From JANLYQ01 sp031365725 (GTDB lineage Bacteria; Actinomycetota; Actinomycetes; JACCUZ01), in contig JANLYQ010000046.1 of the NCBI GenBank assembly GCA_031365725.1, forward strand, positions 1 through 29,465: a stretch of DNA of 29,465 nucleotides. The letters are read 5' to 3'. A program made the position numbers and the translations under genes. Positions 1-9,196 of this stretch are shown here, piece by piece. Below the pieces are notes generated by a model. It made no database searches. It saw only the letters and a list, made by a program, of their open reading frames with translations, and had not been told where the DNA came from. Each line of letters starts with the position of its first letter. Within the stretch, counting starts at the first letter, position 1.

Positions 1-1616
1 TGGTCTTGAGTGAGTTCGCCCGGACCCTCGGCACCGACTTTCCCATCCAGGCGATTCTCGACCATCTGGTCGGGCGGATCGTCGAGGTGCTCCCGATCAC
101 CGCGGCCGGTGTCACCTTGATCTCCGCGGGCTCCGATCCGCACTACATCGCCGCCTCGGACGAGTCCGCCTCGACGATGCAGAGCTGGCGGCAGCGCAGA
201 CCCTCGCCGACGTCGCCGCTGCCTACCTGCTCAACGCCAAGGCGCGCGCAGACCTGGTCGAGTCAGCCGAGCTCCATCGCGAGACTTCACTGCACGATGC
301 ACTCACCGGACTCCCCAACAGGACCATGCTCATCCAACGCCTCGAGCACGCGATCCTGCGCTGTCGCCGCTCGGGGGCATCGGTGGCTCTGCTGTTCGCC
401 GACCTGGACAAGTTCAAAGCGGTCAACGACTCCTTCGGTCATCACATCGGCGACGAGCTCCTGGTGGCGGTTGCCGGTCGCCTGACCGGGATGCTGCGAC
501 CAGGGGACACCCTGGCGCGACTCTCGGGGGATGAGTTCGCCGTGCTGTGCGAGGACCTGGACGACCCGGACCAGGTGGACGCGGTTGCCGCCCGGATTGC
601 TCATGCCTTCGCTAGCCCGTTCACCCTGTCCGGCACCGCAGTTCTGATCACCGCCAGCGTCGGCATCGCCTTCGCCGGCAAGGGCGAGGACGTGCCGGAG
701 CAGGTCCTGCAGGAAGCCGACACGGCGATGTACCAGGTCAAGCGGATGGGCGGGGGGCGCCACGGCGCGGTCGACCTGCGTGAGCTCCAGCAGGCCAACC
801 ACCGTCTCGGCCTGAGCCGGGACCTCCTCGAAGCGCTCGGCAGGAGGGAGCTGCGCACCGAGTACCAACCAGTCGTGGGATCCACGACCGGCAAGCTCGT
901 CGGGGTGGAGGCGCTGCTGCGCTGGGCACACCCCTTGCAAGGTCATCGGCCCGGCCACCGTGGTCCCTTTGGCCGAGCAGGCAGGGCTCATCGGTGCCAT
1001 CGGCCATTGGGTGCTGCGCCAAGCCTGTATCGACCGGCCTCGCTGGAGGGCTGAGGGAATGGCTGGCCTGCTCGACCTCGCGGTCAACGTCTCGGCCTTG
1101 CAGTTGATGGTGCCTGGGTACGTCTCCAGCGTCGAGCACGTCATGTCCAGCACGGGGACTGCCCCGGCGACGGTCACTCTCGAGGTGACCGAGAGCGTCT
1201 TCATCCAGGACAGCGAGCGTGCCCTGGTAGTGCTGCACGAGTTGAAGGAGCTGGGAGTGATGCTGGCACTGGACGACTTCGGCACCGGCTACTCCTCGCT
1301 GAGCTATCTCAAGCAGTTCCCGGTTGACATCGTCAAGATCGACCAAGTTTTCATCGGCGACCTGACTCGTGACTCGACCAGTCGCCACATCGTGTCTGCA
1401 GTGGTCTCACTGGCCCATTCCCTCGGCATGGAGGTTGTCGCGGAGGGCGTGGAGACAGTCGAGCAGTGCGCCCAGGTGGTGGCTCTCGATTGCGACTTCT
1501 TTCAGGGCTTCCTGACCTCCAGACCTCTACCGTCGGACGTGCTCTCGTCATTCATGAGCGAGGCCGGCGTGTCTGGCCGCGACCTGCGCCGCCCCGACGT
1601 CAGTGCTGCCGGTTGA
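1..1616 (+). pseudogene. Broken GAF-GGDEF-EAL cyclic-di-GMP turnover protein, 5' end outside window
   Basis: An intact copy would make (GGDEF) and degrade (EAL) cyclic-di-GMP, with an N-terminal GAF sensor. The coding frame changes twice. Frame one covers the window edge to about 175 and encodes the start of a GAF domain. It then jumps to the frame reading DDAELAAAQTLADVAAAYLL, the usual GAF end; I infer from memory of related proteins that roughly 80 residues of the GAF core are missing. The second frame (about 173-941) carries TGLPNR, an SGDEF active-site variant of GGDEF, and the EALLRW start of the EAL domain. A second shift near 941, within HPLQG/VIGPATVVPLAE, moves to a third frame with NVSALQL, LEVTES, DDFGTGYSS, VKIDQVF, EGVET and FQGFLTSRPL, the usual EAL metal and substrate motifs. 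The TGA stop is at 1614-1616. Because the motifs after each break are well kept, the damage is recent or a sequencing error. Confidence 0.85.
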
Positions 1617-1707
1617 CAGTGCGGCCGAGCGTGTCGGTCCGGGGCCGGCAGGGGACCTGGCCGCCAGCAGGTGGACGCAGGGCGATCCGGGCATCCGCAG
1701 CCCCGGC

Positions 1708-1713
1708 TAGGCT
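1708..1713 (+). promoter_or_regulatory. Possible -10 element for kgd
   Basis: TAGGCT fits the actinobacterial TAnnnT -10 pattern and lies 44 bases before the chosen GTG start of kgd. No convincing -35 is visible, so this is a weak prediction. Confidence 0.3.
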
Positions 1714-1757
1714 GGCTACCACCCAACCGGCCGCGAGGGAAGAGGGCGATCTGCGTC

Positions 1758-4700
1758 GTGTCACAGCCAGCAGCAACACCTGGGCAGGCCGGCGGGTTCG
1801 GCCCCAACGAGTGGCTGGTCGAGGAGCTCTACCAGCAGTACCTCACCGACAAGAACAGCGTCGACCGGGCCTGGTGGGACTTCTTCCGCGACTACCGCTC
1901 GCAGGAGACGCCGAACGGCGCGGCGCCTAATCCCAGCCCGGCCGCCACCGACGGCTCGACCCCGCCGGCTCCAGCAATCCCCGCTGAGACCGCCGCCGTG
2001 ACAACCCCGGCCGTCGAGACATTCGCCGTGACACCTGCTGCGCCTGCTCAGAGTCCCGCCCCGTCGGCCGCCCCGACCGGCGATGCGCCGGCTGCCGCGA
2101 CTGCCGACAGGCCAGCCAAGGCTGAGCCACACATCACCCCGCTCAAAGGCCCAGCCGCTCGCATCGTCACGAACATGAACGCAAGCCTCACCGTGCCGAC
2201 CGCCACCAGCGTGCGCGCCGTGCCGGCCAAGCTCCTCATCGACAACCGGGTCGTGGTCAACAACGCGCTGCAGCGCGGTCGCGGCGGCAAGGTGTCATTC
2301 ACCCACCTCATCGGCTACGCCGTGGTCAAGGCACTCGCCGCGATGCCGGAGATGAACCGCGGGTTCATCGAGGTCGATGGCAAGCCGGCCGTGTTGACTC
2401 CCGAACACGTCAACCTCGGCCTCGCCATCGACGTGCAGAAGCCCGACGGCAGCCGCACGTTGCTGGTGCCGTCCATCAAGGGCGCCGACACCATGGACTT
2501 CGCCGGCTTCTGGTCGGCGTACGAAGACGTCGTGCGGCGCGCTCGCGCCAACAAGCTCACGGCCGACGACTTCGCGGGTACGACGATCAGCCTGACCAAC
2601 CCCGGCACCATCGGCACGGTGCACTCGGTGCCGCGGCTGATGGCCGGGCAGGGCACCATCATCGGCGTCGGCGCGATGGAGTACCCCGCCGAGTACCAAG
2701 GTGCTGCCCCGGAGACGTTGGCGCGCCTCGCGGTCAGCAAGATCATGACGCTGACGTCGACCTACGACCACCGCATCATCCAGGGCGCGCAGTCCGGCGA
2801 CTTCCTGCGCCGCATCCACAACCTGCTGCTGGGCGAGGAGGGTTTCTACGACGAGGTCTTTCGCTCGCTGCGCATCCCCTACGAGCCGATCCGCTGGGTG
2901 CGCGACATCTCGGCGAGCCACGAGGACGACGTCGCCAAGCAGGCCCGCGTCCAGGAGCTGATCCACGCCTATCGCGTGCGCGGCCACCTGATGGCCGACA
3001 CCGACCCGCTCGAGTTCCGTGCCCGCTCGCACCCCGACCTCGACGTTGTGACGCACGGGCTGACGCTGTGGGACCTCGACCGGGAGTTCGCCACCGGCGG
3101 CTTCGGCGGCAAGCCGATGGCGACGCTGCGCGAGATCCTCGGGGTGCTGCGCGAGTCCTACTGCCGACGCATCGGCATCGAGTACATGCACATCCAGGAT
3201 CCCGAGGAACGCCGCTGGATCCAGGAGCGGGTCGAGGTCGGTTTTCCCAAGCCCTCGCTCGAGGACCAGCTCACGATCCTGCGCCGCCTCAACGCGGCCG
3301 AGGCCTTCGAGACGTTCCTGCAGACCAAGTTCGTCGGGCAGAAGCGGTTCTCCCTCGAGGGCGCCGAGTCGGTCATCCCGCTGCTCGACGAGGTGATGAC
3401 CTCGGCGGCCGAGGCCGGTCTCGACGAGGTCACCATCGGCATGCCGCACCGCGGCCGGCTCAACGTGCTCGCCAACCTCGCCGGCAAGTCCTACGCGCAG
3501 ATCTTCCGCGAGTTCGAGGGAAACCAGGACCCGCGCTCCGTGCAGGGCTCGGGCGACGTGAAGTACCACCTCGGCACCGAGGGCTCGTTCCAGGCGCCGA
3601 ACGGCAGCACCTGCAAGGTTTATCTCGCGGCCAACCCCAGCCATCTCGAGGCCGTCAACCCGGTCCTGGAAGGCATCACCCGCGCCAAGCAGGACCTGAT
3701 CAACAAGGGCGAGAGCGGCTACACCGTGCTGCCCGTGCTGATGCACGGCGACGCAGCCTTCGCGGGCCAAGGTGTCGTCGCGGAGACCCTGAATCTGAGC
3801 CAGCTGCGCGGCTATCGCACCGGCGGCACGGTGCACGTCGTGGTCAACAACCAGGTCGGCTTCACCACCTCGCCCGCCTCGTCGCGCTCGTCGTTCTACT
3901 GCACCGACGTCGCGCGGATGATCCAGGCGCCGATCTTCCACGTCAACGGCGACGACCCGGAGGCCTGCGTGCGCGTCGCCAAGCTCGCCTTCGAGTACCG
4001 CCAGGTGTTCAAGAAGGACGTCGTCATCGACCTCGTCTGCTATCGCCGCCGCGGTCACAACGAGGGCGACGACCCGTCGATGACCCAGCCGCTGATGTAC
4101 CGCCTCATCGAGGCCAAGCGCTCGGTCCGCAAGATCTACACCGAGTCCCTCATCGGCCGCGGTGACATCTCGGTCGAGGAGGCCGAGCGGGCGCTGCGCG
4201 ACTACCAGAGCCAGCTCGAGCGCGTCTTCACCGAGACCCGGGAAGCCAGTACGTCGACCGGTGAACCGGCCGGCACCGGTGAGGGCATCGACGCACCCGC
4301 TGAGCAGTCATCGCCCGCCGCCGGAGCTGCTGGTCCTCGGCCCACCGCCATCTCTCTCGAGGTGGTCAAGCGCATCGCCGATGCGCACGTGTCGCTGCCC
4401 GAGGGCTTCACCGTGCACCCCAAGCTGGTGCCGCTGATGCAGAAGCGATCGGCGATGGCCACCGAAGGCGGCATCGACTGGGCGATGGGCGAGCTGTTCG
4501 CGTTCGGCTCGCTGCTGATGGAGGGCAAGCCGGTGCGCATGGCCGGGCAGGACAGCCGGCGCGGCACCTTCGTGCAGCGGCACGCGGTGCTGACCGACAA
4601 GGTCACCGGTGCCGAGTACGTCCCGCTGGCCCACCTCGACGACCAGCAGGCGCGGTTCTGGATCTATGACTCGCTGCTGAGCGAGTTCGCGGCAATGGGC

Positions 4701-5522
4701 TTCGAGTACGGCTACTCCGTCGCCCGACCCGATGCGTTGGTCCTGTGGGAGGCGCAGTTCGGCGACTTCTTCAACGGTGCGCAGACCATCATCGACGAGT
4801 TCGTGTCGTCCTCGGAGCAGAAGTGGGCGCAGCGGTCGTCGGTCGTGCTGCTGCTGCCGCACGGTTTCGAGGGTCAGGGCCCGGACCACTCCTCCGGTCG
4901 CATCGAGCGCTTCCTGCAGATGTGCGCGGAGGACAACATGACGGTCGCCTACCCCTCGACCCCGGCGTCGTACTTCCACCTGCTGCGCTGGCACGCCTAC
5001 CGCGAGGCGCGGCGGCCGATGATCGTGTTCACGCCCAAGTCGATGCTTCGGTTGAAGGCCGCCGCGTCCTCCGCCGACGAGATCATCTCGGGCACCTTCC
5101 GTCCGGTGATCCCCGAGACCGAGGGTGCGATCGACCCCGCCGGCGTACGCCGGGTGCTGCTGTGTGCCGGCAAGGTCTACTACGACCTGCTGGCCGAGCG
5201 CGCCAAGCGGGCTGCTTCCGGCGACGTCAGCGGCGGCTCGGTGGCGATCGTGCGGGTCGAGCAGCTCGCGCCGCTGCCCGGCGAGGAGATCGCCGGCATC
5301 GTGGCGGCCTACCCCGACGCCGAACTGGTGTGGGTGCAGGAGGAGCCGGCCAACCAGGGTCCGTGGCCGTTCATGGCGATGAACCTGCCGGCCCACCTCG
5401 GCGGCCGGGCGCTGACCGCCATCACCCGCCCCGCCTCGGCCTCGCCCGCCGCCGGGTCGCACAAGAAGCACGAGCTCGAGCAGCACGCGCTGGTCGAGGC
5501 GGCCCTGACCCTGCCGGGCTGA
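1758..5522 (+). CDS. kgd: Multifunctional 2-oxoglutarate metabolism enzyme (Kgd/OdhA)
   Basis: This TCA-cycle enzyme acts on 2-oxoglutarate with thiamine diphosphate. The family combines dehydrogenase E1, 2-oxoglutarate decarboxylase and 2-hydroxy-3-oxoadipate synthase activities with an E2-type succinyltransferase domain. The protein is 1254 residues from the GTG at 1758, close to the mycobacterial enzyme. It starts VSQPAATPGQ, then has the E1 N-terminal helix (FGPNEWLVEELYQQYL), a Pro/Ala linker (about 50-115), and an acyltransferase domain with DHRIIQG (His338). The E1 part follows from about 400, with MPHRGRLNV (about 562), a thiamine-diphosphate region around HGDAAFAGQG, RRRGHNEGDDPSMTQP, and the transketolase-like C-terminal half. 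There is no lipoyl domain, as expected for this fusion. GTG 1758 is preferred over an upstream frame opening at 1671 because family homology starts here and AGAGGG-like sequence lies 11 bases upstream. GarA/OdhI regulation is known in the family but is not encoded here. Confidence 0.97.
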   Translation: MSQPAATPGQAGGFGPNEWLVEELYQQYLTDKNSVDRAWWDFFRDYRSQETPNGAAPNPSPAATDGSTPPAPAIPAETAAVTTPAVETFAVTPAAPAQSPAPSAAPTGDAPAAATADRPAKAEPHITPLKGPAARIVTNMNASLTVPTATSVRAVPAKLLIDNRVVVNNALQRGRGGKVSFTHLIGYAVVKALAAMPEMNRGFIEVDGKPAVLTPEHVNLGLAIDVQKPDGSRTLLVPSIKGADTMDFAGFWSAYEDVVRRARANKLTADDFAGTTISLTNPGTIGTVHSVPRLMAGQGTIIGVGAMEYPAEYQGAAPETLARLAVSKIMTLTSTYDHRIIQGAQSGDFLRRIHNLLLGEEGFYDEVFRSLRIPYEPIRWVRDISASHEDDVAKQARVQELIHAYRVRGHLMADTDPLEFRARSHPDLDVVTHGLTLWDLDREFATGGFGGKPMATLREILGVLRESYCRRIGIEYMHIQDPEERRWIQERVEVGFPKPSLEDQLTILRRLNAAEAFETFLQTKFVGQKRFSLEGAESVIPLLDEVMTSAAEAGLDEVTIGMPHRGRLNVLANLAGKSYAQIFREFEGNQDPRSVQGSGDVKYHLGTEGSFQAPNGSTCKVYLAANPSHLEAVNPVLEGITRAKQDLINKGESGYTVLPVLMHGDAAFAGQGVVAETLNLSQLRGYRTGGTVHVVVNNQVGFTTSPASSRSSFYCTDVARMIQAPIFHVNGDDPEACVRVAKLAFEYRQVFKKDVVIDLVCYRRRGHNEGDDPSMTQPLMYRLIEAKRSVRKIYTESLIGRGDISVEEAERALRDYQSQLERVFTETREASTSTGEPAGTGEGIDAPAEQSSPAAGAAGPRPTAISLEVVKRIADAHVSLPEGFTVHPKLVPLMQKRSAMATEGGIDWAMGELFAFGSLLMEGKPVRMAGQDSRRGTFVQRHAVLTDKVTGAEYVPLAHLDDQQARFWIYDSLLSEFAAMGFEYGYSVARPDALVLWEAQFGDFFNGAQTIIDEFVSSSEQKWAQRSSVVLLLPHGFEGQGPDHSSGRIERFLQMCAEDNMTVAYPSTPASYFHLLRWHAYREARRPMIVFTPKSMLRLKAAASSADEIISGTFRPVIPETEGAIDPAGVRRVLLCAGKVYYDLLAERAKRAASGDVSGGSVAIVRVEQLAPLPGEEIAGIVAAYPDAELVWVQEEPANQGPWPFMAMNLPAHLGGRALTAITRPASASPAAGSHKKHELEQHALVEAALTLPG

Positions 5523-5525
5523 GCC

Positions 5526-5708
5526 GTGTACTTCACCGACCGCGGCATCGAGGAGCTCGATGCCCGACGTGGCGAGGAGCAGGTCACCCTCGGCTGGCTC
5601 GCCGCACGGCTGCGGGAGTTCGTCGACGAGCACCCGGACTTCGAGGTCCCCGTCGAGCGGCTGGCCACCTGGCTCGCCCGCGACGACTCCGACGACCCCG
5701 ACGACTGA
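5526..5708 (+). CDS. DUF6104 family small acidic protein
   Basis: This is a 60-residue protein of unknown function with a GTG start three bases after the kgd stop, so it is probably translationally coupled to kgd. It begins with the conserved MYFTDRGIEELDARRGEE and carries FEVPVERLATWLARDD near the end. From memory this matches actinobacterial DUF6104 proteins that often lie beside kgd. The C-terminus is strongly acidic (DDSDDPDD). There is no signal peptide or membrane segment, so it is predicted to be cytosolic. A role linked to Kgd is inferred only from gene adjacency. Confidence 0.85.
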   Translation: MYFTDRGIEELDARRGEEQVTLGWLAARLREFVDEHPDFEVPVERLATWLARDDSDDPDD

Positions 5709-5755
5709 CCGCCCCGCCCCGCCCCCCCTGCCTCGCCTCGCGCGCAGTTGACCAC

Positions 5756-5812
5756 GTGAGGCGAACAGTCGCCTCACCAGGTGTCTGTGCCTGTCGAGGC
5801 GACTGTTCACCT
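5756..5812. terminator. Compound inverted repeat after the kgd operon
   Basis: A compact hairpin has nine-base arms GTGAGGCGA and TCGCCTCAC around the loop ACAG (5756-5777). Part of the same sequence recurs inverted downstream: 5759-5775 (AGGCGAACAGTCGCCTC) pairs with 5796-5812 at 16 of 17 positions. Two mutually exclusive structures are therefore possible. The place after the kgd-DUF6104 unit suggests a terminator, although there is no U-tract. It could also be an interspersed genomic repeat or an operator for the downstream two-component system. Confidence 0.6.
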
Positions 5813-5897
5813 ACTGTCGTGCGCGCAGAGCCCACGCCGTACGGCGATCTGCACAGGATCTTCACCGCGACCACGCCGGGGCAGCACAGCCGATCCC

Positions 5898-5903
5898 TAG
5901 GTT
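5898..5903 (+). promoter_or_regulatory. Predicted -10 element giving a leaderless response-regulator transcript
   Basis: TAGGTT fits TAnnnT and ends seven bases before the ATG at 5911, which would place transcription initiation at or next to the A of the start codon. No ribosome-binding site precedes this ATG, consistent with a leaderless message. The -35 region is not recognisable. Confidence 0.5.
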
Positions 5904-5910
5904 GTCTCCC

Positions 5911-6663
5911 ATGGACGCTGCCGCTGACGCCCCCGACGCTTCAGCCAACACCGCCACCGCCGCAGCCACCACCAGCCCCGCGACCGTGCTGGTCGTCGAG
6001 GACGAGCCGGCCATCGCGGACGCCGTCGCGGCGCGGCTGCGGGCCGAAGGGTTCACGGTGGTCGTCGCCGTCAACGGCCCGGGTGGCGTGGCAGCGGCCG
6101 CCGAGCACCGACCGGACCTCATCGTGCTCGATGTGATGCTGCCGGGCTTCGACGGCCTCGAGGTGTGCCGTCGGGTGCAGGCCCAGCGTCCGGTTCCGGT
6201 GCTGATGCTGACGGCGCGCGACGACGAGGCCGACACGCTGATGGGGCTCGCTGCGGGCGCCGACGACTACCTCACCAAGCCGTTCAGCCTGCGTGAGCTG
6301 GTGGCCCGGGTGCACGCCCTTCTCCGGCGGGTACGCCGCGCAGCCGAGCTGGCTGCGGAGGGCCATGCGGCTCCGACCCAGCGGCTCGGGGACCTCGACC
6401 TTGACATCGACCGGGCAGCGAGACGGGTGCGCCGCCGCGGCGACGAGGTGCACCTGACCCCGCTGGAGTTCGACCTCCTCGGCGCCCTCGCGGCCCGGCC
6501 CGGTCAGGTCCTGTCCCGCGAGCAGCTGCTGGCGCAGGTGTGGGGCTGGTCGGACGCCTCCGGCACCCGCACCGTCGACAGCCACGTGAAGGCGCTCCGC
6601 CGCAAGCTGGGCACCGACGTCATCCGCACCGTCCATGGCGTCGGCTATGCGATGGGCCAGTGA
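5911..6663 (+). CDS. OmpR/PhoB-type response regulator
   Basis: This DNA-binding regulator is phosphorylated by the kinase encoded immediately downstream. It is 250 residues with an N-terminal Ala/Thr-rich tail of about 28 residues that is not part of the receiver. The receiver has the acidic pair in VVEDEP, phospho-acceptor Asp74 in LIVLDVMLPGFDG, the switch Thr in MLTARD and Lys in YLTKPF. The winged helix starts near LTPLEFDLLGALAARPG and ends with TVDSHVKALRRKLG and IRTVHGVGYAM, typical of the OmpR class. ATG 5911 was chosen over the in-frame TTG at 5902 because of the well-placed -10 element. The stop overlaps the next gene's ATG as TGATG. Confidence 0.95.
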   Translation: MDAAADAPDASANTATAAATTSPATVLVVEDEPAIADAVAARLRAEGFTVVVAVNGPGGVAAAAEHRPDLIVLDVMLPGFDGLEVCRRVQAQRPVPVLMLTARDDEADTLMGLAAGADDYLTKPFSLRELVARVHALLRRVRRAAELAAEGHAAPTQRLGDLDLDIDRAARRVRRRGDEVHLTPLEFDLLGALAARPGQVLSREQLLAQVWGWSDASGTRTVDSHVKALRRKLGTDVIRTVHGVGYAMGQ

Positions 6664-7730
6664 TGCGACCACAGCGATGGACGCGCCTACCCCGCCCGCT
6701 GGACCCGATCCGCTCGATCAAAGCAAAGCTCGCCGTCCTCGTCGGAGCGACGGTCTCGGTCTCGGCGTTCGTCGTGTGGTTCGGCCTCATCGACCTCGGC
6801 TGGCTCCCCCGCTACACCTTGCCGGTCGCGGTGCTGCTCGCTCTCGCCGTCACCCAGGTGTTGGCCCGCGGCATGACCTCCCCGCTGCGAGCGATGACGT
6901 CGGCTGCCCGAGCGATGTCTTGCGGCGACTACAGCCGCCGCATCCGGGCCACGTCCCGCGACGAGGTCGGCGAGCTCGCGAACGCCTTCAACCGGATGGC
7001 CGCCGACCTCGAGGCCGCGGACCGCGACCGCCGCGAGCTGATCGCGAACGTGAGCCATGAGCTGCGTACGCCGATCACTGCTCTGCAGGCGATCCTCGAG
7101 AACCTGGTCGACGGTGTGACCACACCGGACCCGCAAGCCCTGCGGACCGCACTCACCCAGACCGAGCGGCTGGGTCGCCTCGTCCACGAGCTGCTCGACC
7201 TCTCACGCATCGATGCCGGAACCCAGCCGCTGGACCGACAGCCGGTCGCCCTCCAGTCGATCCTCGACACGGCCGTCGCGGCGGCCGCGATGGTCGGCCG
7301 CGACGTGACCTTCACCTCGGATGTCTCCCCACCGGATGCGTGCGCCTGGGCGGATCCGGGGCGCCTGCACCAGATCTTGGCCAACCTGCTCGACAACGCG
7401 GCTCGCCACAGCCCGGCCGGCGGCACTGTCAGCGTCACCGCAGGGGCCGACAGCGAAGGTCTGCGCCTGGTCGTTGCCGACGACGGACCCGGCGTCCCCA
7501 TCGCCGACCGCGAGCGGGTCTTCGAACGCTTTCATCGAGGCTCAGGCGGCGCGGTCACCGGAGCGACTGACGGCGGGACCGGCCTCGGCCTCGCCATCGT
7601 GCGCTGGGCGGTCGATCTGCACCACGGCACGGTGGGCATCGACCCCGACACTGCTCCGGGATGCCGCGTCGTCGTCATGCTGCCCCCTCGCCCCGAACAA
7701 GCCCTCCACACCCCGGAGGCACGGGCATGA
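6663..7730 (+). CDS. Intramembrane-type sensor histidine kinase
   Basis: This 355-residue membrane kinase is the partner of the upstream regulator, whose stop codon it overlaps. Two membrane helices (about 22-45 and 50-67) are separated by only a few residues, so there is no extracytoplasmic sensor domain. A HAMP linker follows (about 68-118), then the phospho-acceptor His132 in NVSHELRTPI, the N box ILANLLDNAARHS, the G1 box VVADDGPGVP and the G2 box GGTGLGLAIVRW. Kinases of this build usually sense the membrane or a partner membrane protein. Here the next gene, a multi-spanning DUF4173 protein, overlaps by four bases and is the obvious candidate partner, which is an inference from context. 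Confidence 0.95.
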   Translation: MRPQRWTRLPRPLDPIRSIKAKLAVLVGATVSVSAFVVWFGLIDLGWLPRYTLPVAVLLALAVTQVLARGMTSPLRAMTSAARAMSCGDYSRRIRATSRDEVGELANAFNRMAADLEAADRDRRELIANVSHELRTPITALQAILENLVDGVTTPDPQALRTALTQTERLGRLVHELLDLSRIDAGTQPLDRQPVALQSILDTAVAAAAMVGRDVTFTSDVSPPDACAWADPGRLHQILANLLDNAARHSPAGGTVSVTAGADSEGLRLVVADDGPGVPIADRERVFERFHRGSGGAVTGATDGGTGLGLAIVRWAVDLHHGTVGIDPDTAPGCRVVVMLPPRPEQALHTPEARA

Positions 7731-9172
7731 CCGCCATCGACACCAGCACCCCGACCGGCTTGTCTCACCTGTGGCCCGACCACGGTAGCGCCGCCAGCCG
7801 GACGGTCACCGGACGCGCAGGAGTTGCCGGCCTCGTCGGCGCCGTCGTGCTCGTGGGCAGCAGCCCCGGCCTCGGCGTGCTGCTGACCGGCCTCGCGGTC
7901 CTGGCAACCGCACTGCCCGAGGTGCGTCGACGGCTCAACCTGCACGTGGTCGCCTTCCTCACCCTGGCCGTCCTGCTACTCGCGGTTGTCGTCGTACGGG
8001 ATGCGCCGTGGCTCATCGCCCTGTCGTTGCTGGGATCGGTCGGCACCGCGTCGTACGCCGTGGCGCCGGGCCGGTCCCTGGTCGCCGCGGTGCTCGGTGG
8101 CCTGTCCCTGCCACTGGCCGGCCTGCGCTGCCTCCCGTGGCTCGGTCGAGGTCTGCGGCCGGCTCGTGACGACACCGCCGCAGCTCTGCGCAGCTGGCTG
8201 AAGGTCAGCGCGGTCACCGGACTGCTGCTGCTCGTCTTCGGTGCGTTGTTCGCCAGCGCCGACGCAGCATTCGCCGCACTCGTACCGCGTCCGGACGTCG
8301 GGTGGCTGCCGCTGCGGGTGGTCGTGCTCGTCGTCGTCACAGGCCTCGCGATCAGCGCCGCCTTCCTTTCCGCTGCGCCGCCGCGCTGGGACGTCATCGC
8401 TCCCGGGCGAGGTCGGTCGGTGCGCGTGATGGAGTGGCTCGTGCCGATCGCTGTGCTGGACGTGGTCTTTGCGGTCTTCGTCGGTGTGCAGGTCGACGTG
8501 CTCTTTGGCGGCAACCGACACGTGGTGGCCACAGCCGGGCTGACCTACGCCGAGTACGCCCGGTCCGGATTCGGCCAGCTGCTCGTCGCCACGATCCTCA
8601 CCCTCACCGTCGTCGCTGCCACGGTGCGCTGGGCGCCCCGCGACACCCGCGCCGAACGCGTCTGCCTGCGCGTCGGGCTCGGTCTGCTCTGCGCGCTGTG
8701 CCTCGTGGTCGTCGGATCGGCCGTTGTACGCCTCGGGCTCTATGAGCAAGCGTTCGGCTTCACCCGGTTGCGACTCGTCGCCGACGCCATCGAGATCTGG
8801 CTGGGGGTCGTCATCACCGTCGTACTGGTGGCCGGCGTGCGGCTGCAGGCGACCTGGCTGCCGCGCGCGGTGGTCGCCAGCGCTGCCGCGGCCTTGTTGG
8901 GCCTGGCGGTGATCAACCCGGACGCATTCGTCGCCTCTCACAACATCGAGCGCTTTCGCAGCACCGGTTCGCTCGACGTCGGCTACCTCCAGCGGCTCTC
9001 TGCCGACGCGGTGCCCGCGCTCGACTCCCTCCCCGAGCCGGCACGGTCCTGCGTGCTGAGCCAGATCGCACCGGGTGCCGATCGCGGTCTTGGTGGACTC
9101 AACCTGGCGCGCCGGCAGGCACGACACCTGCTCCAAGGCCGTCCCACCGGACCGGTCGACTGCCGGGGTTGA
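7727..9172 (+). CDS. DUF4173 multi-spanning membrane protein
   Basis: This is a 481-residue integral membrane protein starting at the ATG that overlaps the kinase stop as ATGA, so it belongs to the same operon. About ten hydrophobic segments run from residue 27 to about 400. The segment LFGGNRHVVATAGLTYAEYARSGFGQLL is characteristic of DUF4173 proteins (quoted in pieces: LFGGNRHVV, GLTYAEYARSGFGQLL). The last 80 residues are soluble and carry Cys residues around ARSCVLSQ and VDCRG. Function is unknown. In actinobacteria this family is often encoded with a two-component system, which suggests it is a sensor partner or target. Its TGA stop lies inside the -35 element of the next promoter. Confidence 0.85.
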   Translation: MTAIDTSTPTGLSHLWPDHGSAASRTVTGRAGVAGLVGAVVLVGSSPGLGVLLTGLAVLATALPEVRRRLNLHVVAFLTLAVLLLAVVVVRDAPWLIALSLLGSVGTASYAVAPGRSLVAAVLGGLSLPLAGLRCLPWLGRGLRPARDDTAAALRSWLKVSAVTGLLLLVFGALFASADAAFAALVPRPDVGWLPLRVVVLVVVTGLAISAAFLSAAPPRWDVIAPGRGRSVRVMEWLVPIAVLDVVFAVFVGVQVDVLFGGNRHVVATAGLTYAEYARSGFGQLLVATILTLTVVAATVRWAPRDTRAERVCLRVGLGLLCALCLVVVGSAVVRLGLYEQAFGFTRLRLVADAIEIWLGVVITVVLVAGVRLQATWLPRAVVASAAAALLGLAVINPDAFVASHNIERFRSTGSLDVGYLQRLSADAVPALDSLPEPARSCVLSQIAPGADRGLGGLNLARRQARHLLQGRPTGPVDCRG

Positions 9173-9196
9173 CACCGGCCAGTCGCGATATATCGT
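9169..9196 (+). promoter_or_regulatory. Promoter of the DUF4097-padR operon
   Basis: A perfect TTGACA -35 (9169-9174) overlaps the stop codon of the DUF4173 gene. After a 16-base spacer comes TATCGT (9191-9196), a TAnnnT -10, which is embedded in the first palindromic operator. A repressor bound there would directly occlude RNA polymerase. Confidence 0.7.

Noticed and set aside
2295..4058. Long minus-strand open frame opposite kgd
   Set aside because: It is a shadow of kgd with biased His/Asp/Arg-rich composition and no family motifs; the plus-strand gene is secure.
4308..5810. Long minus-strand open frame opposite the kgd 3' end
   Set aside because: Low-complexity composition typical of the antisense frame in high-GC DNA; overlaps a certain gene.
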